Positions 1 through 5,187 of a stretch of DNA of 5,187 bases are shown here, one piece after another. The position numbers and the translations under genes are program-made. The first letter of the stretch is position 1, and each line of letters opens with the position of its first letter. Below the pieces are notes generated by a model. It saw nothing but the letters and a program-made list of their open reading frames with translations. It searched no databases and was not told where the DNA came from. Origin of the DNA: Lachnospiraceae bacterium (GTDB taxonomy: Bacteria; Bacillota; Clostridia; Lachnospirales; Lachnospiraceae); the NCBI GenBank assembly GCA_021204285.1, contig JAJPZP010000217.1, positions 1 through 5,187 on the forward strand. The letters run 5' to 3'.

Positions 1-79
1 TCCAGGACGTATCCGGAACCACATGTGGCGCGGTCGTCGGCACCAGCGCGTGATTGTAATATTCCCATTCTCTTTCCAT
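1..79 (-). CDS. N-terminal fragment of an unidentified protein, fourth gene of the glycan operon (partial)
   Basis: The ATG at 79-77 opens a minus-strand frame that stays open to the window edge and gives 26 codons, beginning MEREWEYYNHALVPTTAPH. A good ribosome binding site, AGGGG (92-88), lies 8 nt upstream and overlaps the stop codon of the sugar transferase, whose end is only 12 nt away. The gene is therefore almost certainly co-transcribed and probably translationally coupled to it. The fragment is too short to assign. The motif W-E-Y-Y-N-H-A-x-x-P-T-T-A-P-H seems from memory to match the start of proteins found in surface-polysaccharide loci, possibly GNAT/FemAB-like acyltransferases, but I cannot confirm this. 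By position it could supply the acyltransferase step missing from the pathway encoded upstream. Confidence is good that it is a real gene and low for any function. Confidence 0.72.
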   Translation of the reverse strand, partial: MEREWEYYNHALVPTTAPHVVPDTSW

Positions 80-87
80 ACTGAAAG

Positions 88-92
88 CCCCT
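88..92 (-). promoter_or_regulatory. Ribosome binding site of the partial fourth gene
   Basis: AGGGG on the minus strand lies 8 nt before the ATG at 79-77. It shares one base with the TGA stop codon (94-92) of the sugar transferase gene, which suggests ribosomes move directly from one gene to the next. It is the main reason for accepting the short edge fragment as a real gene. Confidence 0.65.
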
Positions 93-787
93 CAACTGTA
101 TTTCCGGCAAATCTGAAGGGCGATCCGCTGCTTCCGCTCATAGCTCTCCTGATCCACCTTGCCTGTGCGGAGCAGATAATCGCCGAAATCCTCCGCCGTC
201 GCCATACCGTCCGTATTGATATCTTCTTTTCTGAGGACATTCACGACCGTGCGGATCAGAATCCAGAGGTCGCCCAGGAAAGTCACATGACGCACATATC
301 TCTGATCCCAGATCAGCTTCTCCTCCCAGGAAATGTTATTTCTGCCCATTACCTGTGCGAGGCCGGTAAGTCCCTGCGGCACGCTGTGCCGCCTGCGCTG
401 CGCCTTCGTCATGAAGACCATATCCCGGACGAGCTGCGGCCGGGGGCCTACAATGCTCATATCGCCTTTCAGGATGTTGAACAGCTCCGGCAGCTCGTCG
501 AGGCTGCTCTCACGCAGAAACTTTCCGAACTCCGTCAGGCGCACCTCGTCCGGGAGCAGCTTCCCGTCCGCATCGCGTTCATCCGTCATCGTCCGGAACT
601 TATACATCCGGAAAATCCGCTCGCCCTGTCCCGGCCGCAGCTGCGTGAACAGCACCGGACTGCCCAGATTCTTCCGGACCAGCAGCGCGGTGACCAGTAG
701 CACCGGGCTCAGCAGCAGAAGCGCCGTACCCGACAGCAGAATATCCAGCTTTCGTTTGACGCTGCGCGCGTAAATTCCCTCTCTCAT
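92..787 (-). CDS. Sugar transferase, PglC-like monotopic phosphoglycosyl transferase
   Basis: This 231-residue protein belongs to the bacterial sugar transferase family (PglC, EpsL, WcaJ C-terminal domain). Members move a phospho-sugar from a UDP-sugar to undecaprenyl phosphate at the inner face of the membrane, the first committed step of a surface glycan. Visible marks are a basic KRKLD entry at about 10-15, one hydrophobic segment at about 16-38 (re-entrant helix), MYKFRTM at 61-67, the catalytic pair Asp97-Glu98 in SSLDELPELFNIL, and GDMSIVGPRP at 108-117. The length fits the small PglC form, since the four-helix N-terminal extension of WcaJ/WbaP is absent. The TAG stop of the aminotransferase abuts its ATG directly. 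A GTGGA and an AGAGGA stretch inside the end of the upstream gene could bind the ribosome. The likely substrate, by context, is a UDP-4-amino-4,6-dideoxy-HexNAc or its acetylated form. The family is certain; the substrate is inferred. Confidence 0.95.
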   Translation of the reverse strand: MREGIYARSVKRKLDILLSGTALLLLSPVLLVTALLVRKNLGSPVLFTQLRPGQGERIFRMYKFRTMTDERDADGKLLPDEVRLTEFGKFLRESSLDELPELFNILKGDMSIVGPRPQLVRDMVFMTKAQRRRHSVPQGLTGLAQVMGRNNISWEEKLIWDQRYVRHVTFLGDLWILIRTVVNVLRKEDINTDGMATAEDFGDYLLRTGKVDQESYERKQRIALQICRKYS

Positions 788-1921
788 CTAGTTCCACAAT
801 CCTCTGATAATCTCACAGATCCGCGCAAGATCCGCGTCTGTCATCTTCGTGTCGCTCGGCAGACACACGCCGTGCGTAAAGAGCGACTCCGCCACGCCGC
901 CATTGTCAAAATAGTCGCTGCCGGCAAACACCGGCTGCAGATGCAGCGGCTTCCAGACCGGGCGGCTTTCGATATCCCCGCGCTCGAGCGCGAGAATCAC
1001 ATCAAGCGGTTTCACCGGGCAATCGTCCGAAAGCTGCATGACGCTGAGCCAGCAGATCGCGCGCTCCCCTTCGTGCTGCGGCATAAAGGACAGCCCCGCA
1101 AGATCTCCCAGGTGTTCCTGATAATATGCAAAGATATGGCGCTTCTGCTCGATTCTCTGCTCAATCACCCGAAGCTGACCGCGGCCGATCCCGGCGCAGA
1201 TATTGCTCATACGATAATTATACCCGATTTCCTTATGCTCATAATGGCGGACAGGCTCCCGCGACTGCGTTGCCCAGAAGCGCACCTTCGTCATGCGCTC
1301 CTTTGCCTGCTCCTCTGGAAGACTGCACACAAGCATGCCGCCGCCGGAGGTATTGACAATCTTATTGCCATTGAAGGAAAAGACGCCATAGTCGCCGAAG
1401 GTTCCCGTGTACTGTCCGTGGTAGAGGGTCCCGAGGCTCTCCGCCGCGTCCTCGATGATCGGGACACCATGCCGCCTGCAGATCTCCGTAATCGCGTCCA
1501 TATTGGCCGGAAGACCGTAGAGGTGCACCGGGATTACCGCCTTTACATCCGGATACTTCGCAAAGGCCTTCTCAAGCGCCTCCGGAGACATATTCCAGGT
1601 CTCATAATCACTGTCAATAAAAACCGGAACCGCCTTCTCATAGGCAATCGGGTTCGCCGTCGCGGAGAAGGTCAGCGACTGACAGAACACAATATCACCC
1701 TCTCCGATACCGGCCGCCTTCAGCGCCAGATGCATCGCCGCAGTTCCCGCCGAGAGCGCCGCCGCGTCATTCGCGTGTATATAGGCGCTCAGCTCCTTCT
1801 CGAACTCATTGACATTTTTGCCGAGCGGCGCAATCCAGTTGGTGTCGAACGCCTCTTTGATATACTCCTGCTCATAGCCCTCCTCGCTCATATGCGGGGA
1901 TGCCAGGTAAATGTGTGCCAT
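788..1921 (-). CDS. DegT/DnrJ/EryC1/StrS-family aminotransferase, PglE-like (UDP-4-keto-6-deoxy-GlcNAc 4-aminotransferase)
   Basis: This 377-residue protein has the usual full length of PLP-dependent nucleotide-sugar aminotransferases. These enzymes move an amino group, usually from glutamate, to a keto-sugar nucleotide. Seen are SAGTAAMHLAL at 57-67 (cofactor phosphate binding), EDAAES at 157-162 with Asp158 contacting the pyridine nitrogen, the SFNGNK block with the Schiff-base lysine Lys187 followed by TSGGG at 191-195, and GYNYRMSN at 233-240. NGNKIV-TSGGGM closely resembles my recollection of PglE, which aminates the product of PglF, and the gene sits directly after a PglF-like dehydratase. 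The start is supported by AAGAGG 9 nt before the ATG. The gap to the upstream gene is 20 nt, and the stop codon touches the next start. The product is probably UDP-4-amino-4,6-dideoxy-GlcNAc. EpsN and PseC-type relatives are alternatives with other sugar stereochemistry. The family is certain and the substrate likely. Confidence 0.94.
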   Translation of the reverse strand: MAHIYLASPHMSEEGYEQEYIKEAFDTNWIAPLGKNVNEFEKELSAYIHANDAAALSAGTAAMHLALKAAGIGEGDIVFCQSLTFSATANPIAYEKAVPVFIDSDYETWNMSPEALEKAFAKYPDVKAVIPVHLYGLPANMDAITEICRRHGVPIIEDAAESLGTLYHGQYTGTFGDYGVFSFNGNKIVNTSGGGMLVCSLPEEQAKERMTKVRFWATQSREPVRHYEHKEIGYNYRMSNICAGIGRGQLRVIEQRIEQKRHIFAYYQEHLGDLAGLSFMPQHEGERAICWLSVMQLSDDCPVKPLDVILALERGDIESRPVWKPLHLQPVFAGSDYFDNGGVAESLFTHGVCLPSDTKMTDADLARICEIIRGLWN

Positions 1922-1941
1922 TTTGCAACGCCTCTTTTCTT

Positions 1942-3804
1942 CTATTCTTGTGTTGCCGCGTGATAGGTTGGAACAATCTCCATCACCTTTTCTTTGATCC
2001 GCGGACTGTCCTGCCGCGAGAGCTCATCCAGTTCAGCAAGCTGTCGCTCGAACTCCTCTTCATCGAACTCGATCGGCTTTCCAATATGGATCAGCTCATT
2101 TTCCGTGCCGGTCAGCCCCTCCTCACTCATCAGCAGCTCCTCATAAAGTTTCTCACCTGGTCTGAGCCCCGTGAACTGGATATCAATATCCTCGTAGGGC
2201 TTCAGGCCGGACAGGCGGATCAGATTCAGCGCAAGGTCCAGAATCTTCACCGGCTTGCCCATGTCAAGCACGAAGATCTCGCCGCCTTTCGCCTGCGCAC
2301 CGGCCTGCAGTACAAGAGAAACGGCTTCAGGGATTGTCATGAAATAGCGGATAATATCCGGGTGCGTCACCGTCACCGGACCACCCTCCTCGATCTGCTT
2401 CTTGAAGAGCGGAATCACGCTGCCATTGCTGCCAAGTACATTCCCGAAGCGCACCGCGACAAACTCCGTCCGGGAACGATCGTTCATCATCTGAATCACC
2501 ATCTCACAGAGCCGTTTCGACGCGCCCATGATGTTCGTCGGGTTCACCGCCTTATCGGTCGAGATCAGCACAAAACGCCGCGTACCGTAGCGATCTGCCG
2601 CCTGTGCGGTCTTTAGGGTACCCATCACGTTATTCTTGATCGCCTCGTTCGGGCTGTCTTCCATCAGCGGCACATGCTTGTGCGCTGCCGCGTGATAGAC
2701 GATCTCCGGGCGATACTCTTCAAACACGCTCTCGATTCGATGCGTGTTGCGAACCGAGCCGATCAGCACGACGAGATCCAGCGCCGGATAATCATGCTTC
2801 AGCTCCTGCTGGATATCATAGGCATTATTCTCATAAATATCAAAGATAATCAGGCGCTTCGGCTCATGCCGCGCGATCTGCCGGCAAAGCTCACTGCCGA
2901 TGGAACCGCCACCGCCGGTCACAAGCACGGTCTTACCCGACACATAGCCCATGATGCTGTCCACCTGTGTATCCACCGGTTCGCGTCCGAGCAGATCCTC
3001 TATCTCGACGTTGCGCAGCTTGGAAACGCTGACTTCCTCATTTACCAGCTGATAGATTCCCGGCAGTACCTTCAGTTTGCAGCTCGTCTGGCTGCAGATA
3101 TCCAGAATCTCCTGCACCGTCGCATGGGAAGCGGAAGGAATCGCGATCATGATCTCATCAATGTCGTACTCCTCCGCAAGACGGCAGATATCCTGGCGGG
3201 TTCCCGCCACCAGAACACCGCGCAGATACTTGCCCTGCTTACCGGGATCATCGTCCACCAGACAGCAGACGTTCTGCTCGATGTAACGGCTGCTCTGCAG
3301 CTCCTTCAGCAGCGTATATCCCGCCTCCCCGGCGCCCACGATCATCGTGTTTTTCTTTCCCGCGTGTTCCATGCTTCTTTGCCGCTGCCGCATGTATCCC
3401 CTAATCCGGTACATAAAGCGATACACCGAGATTCCCATCGTCAGCACCACAAAATACATAAAGGGATAGCTGCGCGGGACATGCAGCCCCATAAGCGCCA
3501 TCCCGACAGCCTGTGTGACGGTCGACAACAGACAGGCCACAAGGATATTGGCCAGATCCGAGGCGCTGGCATATTTCCAGATCCCCTGATAGAGCCGGAA
3601 CACGTAAAAAATCGCCAGCGTGATCACCAGATTCACCGGCAGATAATGAAAAATATTTTCTATAAACTCAATGGCCTGCGGGTCAAAGAGAAGATTGTAG
3701 CGAATATAAATCGCCAGCGGCCCCGCGACAGTGATAATCAGGACATCCGCGAGAACCAGCAGCAGAATTCTATACGCCATCTTTCGGTTTCGTATTTTTG
3801 TCAT
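1942..3804 (-). CDS. Membrane nucleotide-sugar 4,6-dehydratase, PglF/CapD/EpsC-like (UDP-GlcNAc 4,6-dehydratase)
   Basis: From the chosen start this is a 620-residue protein with the standard long CapD/PglF layout. Four hydrophobic helices lie at about 12-37, 55-70, 88-107 and 113-131. A first Rossmann-like CoA-binding domain carries MIVGAGEAG (154-162). The catalytic SDR domain has TGGGGSIGSE (296-305) for NAD(P), HAAAHKHVPLME (371-382), STDKA (415-419) and NPTNIMGASKR (421-431). The usual SDR tyrosine is replaced by Met426, as in PglF, where the Thr-Asp-Lys (here 416-418) does the chemistry. It converts UDP-GlcNAc to UDP-4-keto-6-deoxy-GlcNAc at the membrane and feeds the aminotransferase encoded next. 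The frame is open up to an ATG at 3882, but that codon lies upstream of the promoter at 3841-3869. The ATG at 3804 has GGGAG 6 nt before it and is followed by a basic stretch and the first helix, so it was preferred. C5-inverting relatives (PseB/FlaA1) are short and lack the membrane part. Confidence 0.94.
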   Translation of the reverse strand: MTKIRNRKMAYRILLLVLADVLIITVAGPLAIYIRYNLLFDPQAIEFIENIFHYLPVNLVITLAIFYVFRLYQGIWKYASASDLANILVACLLSTVTQAVGMALMGLHVPRSYPFMYFVVLTMGISVYRFMYRIRGYMRQRQRSMEHAGKKNTMIVGAGEAGYTLLKELQSSRYIEQNVCCLVDDDPGKQGKYLRGVLVAGTRQDICRLAEEYDIDEIMIAIPSASHATVQEILDICSQTSCKLKVLPGIYQLVNEEVSVSKLRNVEIEDLLGREPVDTQVDSIMGYVSGKTVLVTGGGGSIGSELCRQIARHEPKRLIIFDIYENNAYDIQQELKHDYPALDLVVLIGSVRNTHRIESVFEEYRPEIVYHAAAHKHVPLMEDSPNEAIKNNVMGTLKTAQAADRYGTRRFVLISTDKAVNPTNIMGASKRLCEMVIQMMNDRSRTEFVAVRFGNVLGSNGSVIPLFKKQIEEGGPVTVTHPDIIRYFMTIPEAVSLVLQAGAQAKGGEIFVLDMGKPVKILDLALNLIRLSGLKPYEDIDIQFTGLRPGEKLYEELLMSEEGLTGTENELIHIGKPIEFDEEEFERQLAELDELSRQDSPRIKEKVMEIVPTYHAATQE

Positions 3805-3810
3805 AGCCTG

Positions 3811-3815
3811 CTCCC
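3811..3815 (-). promoter_or_regulatory. Ribosome binding site of the dehydratase gene (decides its start)
   Basis: GGGAG on the minus strand ends 6 nt before the ATG at 3804-3802. The next in-frame ATG at 3780 has only a weak GAAAG before it, and the upstream ATG at 3882 has no place on the predicted transcript. The site therefore supports a 620-residue protein rather than the 646-residue open frame. Confidence 0.7.
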
Positions 3816-3840
3816 GGGTGCAATGCGCACACTCTAGGAT

Positions 3841-3869
3841 AGTGTACCATCTTTGTCGATTTTTTACAA
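3841..3869 (-). promoter_or_regulatory. Sigma-A type promoter of the leftward glycan operon
   Basis: On the minus strand, TTGTAA (3869-3864, four of six consensus bases) is followed by a 17-bp spacer and TACACT (3846-3841, four of six). Transcription would start near 3834, leaving a leader of about 30 nt before the dehydratase ATG. A short inverted repeat, ACACT-7 nt-AGTGT (3829-3845 on the plus strand), overlaps the -10 box and the start point and might be an operator, though 5-bp arms are weak evidence. Hexamer match and position are seen; use as a promoter is inferred. Confidence 0.55.
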
Positions 3870-3915
3870 GACTCTTGCACATTCCCTGCCACGGTTGAAC
3901 AGTTACAAAATAATT

Positions 3916-3944
3916 TAGACAGGGCAGTGAGTTTATGCTATACT
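3916..3944 (+). promoter_or_regulatory. Strong sigma-A type promoter of the asparagine-synthetase-like gene
   Basis: TAGACA (3916-3921, five of six consensus bases) is followed by an exact 17-bp spacer and TATACT (3939-3944, five of six). A TGC just before the -10 box gives an extended -10 element. The start point would be near 3951, giving a leader of about 26 nt. This is the best promoter match in the window and suggests higher basal activity than the divergent one. Confidence 0.75.
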
Positions 3945-3961
3945 TTTGGGGAAGTTACAGC

Positions 3962-3967
3962 AGGGGG
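3962..3967 (+). promoter_or_regulatory. Ribosome binding site of the asparagine-synthetase-like gene
   Basis: AGGGGG lies 9 nt before the ATG at 3977. The reading frame is also open upstream to an ATG at 3935, but that codon overlaps the promoter spacer just before the -10 box, lies before the predicted transcript start and has no good binding site. The 3977 start is therefore favoured. Confidence 0.7.
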
Positions 3968-3976
3968 ATTCTTTAC

Positions 3977-5187
3977 ATGAGAGGAAGTTTTGATTTACGG
4001 ACCGGACATCTGCACCTGGAAGAACAGCCGGAGGCACTATTGGAAAACGATGCGTTGATTGCTTTTTGCGTGGGCGACATACTGTACGATAAAACAGATC
4101 CTGCACAATTCAGGGAGCTTCTGCAGCATCCCGATAAAGACTGCAGCTTCTACTTTGAGGGTCCTTTTCTTCTGCTTCTTTATTTTAAGCAGGAGAAGCG
4201 ACTGTTTATCACACAGCACCCGTTTGGAACGCCCTGCAATTTCTTTTTCGCGCAGAGCGAAGGGCTCTTTTATTTTGGAACTGCCCTGTCCGGGATCCGG
4301 GACATGCTGCCGATTCCTTTCCTGTTAAATACTTCCGCTCTGCCGCAGTTCATCCGCAACGGCTTCCTGACAGGCACCGATACCCTGATCAGCGGCGTGG
4401 AGAAGCTTCCGCCGGAATACAGTCTGACGATTGGCGAAAACGAGTTCCGCTTTACCCGGCTTCGGTGGTACGGAGATTCTGAACCGGAGGCAGACCTGAA
4501 TCTGGAAGGTCTGTATGATCAGGTGATGGAAAAGGCAATCCGGACCAGTATGGACGCGTTCCACGCGCCGGAAGAACTGACCGTCACGCTCTCCAGCGGC
4601 TATGACTCCAACTGCATCCTGCATTACATAAAAAAACTGGAACCGGATGCAGTGGTGCACACGTACTCTGTCGGAGGAGAAAAGGGCGTGGATGAAACCA
4701 TTGCCGCCGAACAGATTGCCGCTCTTTATCCTCATACATGCTTTGAACGCGGACTGGTGACACCCGGCACACGCGACGCCCTGGATGAGATTGTGGCCAG
4801 GCTGGAAGGCAGCGTCTTCGAACGCGGTATTTTTCTCCAGTATGAACTGGCCAGCCTGCTGAAGAGAAGCGGATGCAGCCGGATTATCTGCGGAGAATGC
4901 GCAGACCAGGTTTTTAACAGGAAAACCTATACAGAAAGGCCGGATCTTCAGTATCTGAACAGCGCAAATGCCCCCTATGCCTTTGCCTCCAATGTGATTC
5001 TGAAGAAAAATGTCCTCATGCTCCACTCCTTCGGGATCGAGGTTCAGTACCCGTTCCTGAACCGGGATGTAATCCGCATGGGTTACCTGACAAGGGAGCA
5101 AAACGGAACCACAAAAGAATTTCACAAACAACAGTGTGGCAGAATCTTCCGTCCGGAAGTGATGGCATTCCTTCAGAAGATCGGCGG
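3977..5187 (+). CDS. Asparagine-synthetase-like ATP-dependent ligase with degenerate glutaminase domain (partial, C-terminus beyond window)
   Basis: This frame is open for 403 codons to the right edge. The second half is an AsnB-like adenylating (PP-loop ATPase) domain: TLSSGYDSN (204-212) matches the SGGxDS ATP loop, GVDETIAAEQIA (237-248) the following conserved helix, ICGECADQVF (304-313) the SGEGSDEVF pyrophosphate loop, and EVQYPFLN (355-362) the ExRxPFLD block. The N-terminal part still shows the rear half of a class II glutamine amidotransferase fold (FEGPFLLLLYF at 60-70, ITQHPFG at 78-84, YFGTALSGI at 99-107). However, the protein begins MRGSF instead of MCGI, has VGDILYD in place of NGEIYN, and lacks an RGPD motif, so it should not hydrolyse glutamine. 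It probably activates a carboxylate as an acyl-AMP and joins it to ammonia or an amine. Substrate is unknown: glycan amidation, lasso-type cyclisation or another ligation are possible. Reverse-strand open frames across it are shadows. Confidence 0.88.
   Translation, partial: MRGSFDLRTGHLHLEEQPEALLENDALIAFCVGDILYDKTDPAQFRELLQHPDKDCSFYFEGPFLLLLYFKQEKRLFITQHPFGTPCNFFFAQSEGLFYFGTALSGIRDMLPIPFLLNTSALPQFIRNGFLTGTDTLISGVEKLPPEYSLTIGENEFRFTRLRWYGDSEPEADLNLEGLYDQVMEKAIRTSMDAFHAPEELTVTLSSGYDSNCILHYIKKLEPDAVVHTYSVGGEKGVDETIAAEQIAALYPHTCFERGLVTPGTRDALDEIVARLEGSVFERGIFLQYELASLLKRSGCSRIICGECADQVFNRKTYTERPDLQYLNSANAPYAFASNVILKKNVLMLHSFGIEVQYPFLNRDVIRMGYLTREQNGTTKEFHKQQCGRIFRPEVMAFLQKIG

Larger units (their letters stand above)
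3805..3976. other. Divergent intergenic regulatory region
   Basis: These 172 bp separate the leftward glycan operon from the rightward ligase gene. They are visibly more AT-rich than the genes on either side and hold two promoters whose -35 boxes stand back to back with 46 bp between them. The pentamer TTACA occurs four times in the same orientation (starting at 3864, 3903, 3955 and 3973). No terminator, leader peptide, riboswitch-like structure or small separate gene was recognised here. Confidence 0.75.

Noticed and set aside
23..773. Plus-strand open frames opposite the sugar transferase (23-700 and 333-773)
   Set aside because: Both are antisense shadows of a complete PglC-like gene. Their products are skewed in composition and have no motifs.
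600..797. A 65-codon minus-strand frame overlapping the start of the sugar transferase
   Set aside because: It is out of frame with the transferase, Ala/Gly-rich, and lacks any recognisable feature.
872..1963. A 363-codon plus-strand open frame opposite the aminotransferase
   Set aside because: It is antisense to a gene with all its catalytic motifs, is Arg/His-rich with no recognisable domain, and is explained by the GC-biased codon use of the real gene.
1900..2616. A 238-codon plus-strand open frame opposite the end of the dehydratase
   Set aside because: No family motif is visible, and the opposite strand encodes the conserved C-terminal part of the dehydratase.
2674..3837. A 387-codon plus-strand open frame opposite the dehydratase
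   Set aside because: Its product is His/Arg/Gln/Ile-rich and of low plausibility, no ribosome binding site stands out, and it lies fully opposite a well-supported enzyme gene and runs into its promoter.
3935..3976. In-frame upstream ATG giving a 14-residue longer ligase (MLYFWGSYSRGILY added)
   Set aside because: The ATG overlaps the spacer of the promoter just before its -10 box and precedes the predicted transcript start. The 3977 ATG has AGGGGG at a fitting distance. The extension also does not restore an N-terminal cysteine.
3805..3976. Possible small precursor peptide gene (for example a lasso precursor) beside the ligase
   Set aside because: No separate short frame with its own start, ribosome binding site and sensible peptide was found in the spacer. 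Any precursor would have to lie to the right of the window.
4325..5131. A 268-codon minus-strand open frame opposite the ligase gene
   Set aside because: The plus strand carries ordered AsnB-type motifs and a strong promoter and ribosome binding site. The reverse frame has none of these.
1..5187. Terminators, tRNA/rRNA genes, insertion sequences, CRISPR arrays
   Set aside because: No GC-rich hairpin followed by a T-run, cloverleaf, transposase motif, terminal inverted repeat or spaced repeat array was seen. Both transcription units run off the window edges, so their terminators would lie outside.

Overview
The window suggests a fairly GC-rich Gram-positive, Clostridia-like (perhaps Lachnospiraceae) bacterium. 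The hints are strong purine-rich Shine-Dalgarno sequences, sigma-A type promoter hexamers and the style of the protein sequences. This is an inference from the sequence alone, and no marker gene is present to fix the taxonomy.

Layout. A leftward (minus-strand) operon fills positions 1-3804. It runs, in transcription order, from a membrane UDP-N-acetylhexosamine 4,6-dehydratase of the PglF/CapD/EpsC type (3804-1942), through a PLP-dependent DegT/PglE-type sugar aminotransferase (1921-788) and a PglC-type phosphoglycosyl transferase (787-92), to the first 26 codons of an unidentified fourth gene that leaves the window at base 1. Gaps between genes are 20, 0 and 12 nt, so this is a tight, co-translated unit. 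A 172-bp intergenic region (3805-3976) holds two divergent promoters that can be read directly. On the plus strand a fifth gene starts at 3977 and runs off the right edge: an asparagine-synthetase-like ATP-dependent ligase whose N-terminal glutaminase domain is shortened and lacks the catalytic cysteine.

How the genes work together. The first three minus-strand genes reproduce the core of the UDP-bacillosamine type pathway. UDP-GlcNAc is dehydrated to the 4-keto-6-deoxy sugar, aminated at C4, and the phospho-sugar is then loaded onto undecaprenyl phosphate to start a surface glycan (capsule, exopolysaccharide or a glycoprotein glycan). The N-acetyltransferase that normally acts between amination and transfer (PglD/EpsM) is not visible. 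It may lie outside the window, be replaced by the fourth gene, or be unnecessary. The divergent ligase may make an amide on a sugar or peptide. Its partners must lie to the right of the window, so a glycan-modifying role and a peptide-tailoring role (for example lasso-cyclase-like) both remain open.

No RNA genes, mobile elements, CRISPR arrays or convincing terminators were seen.
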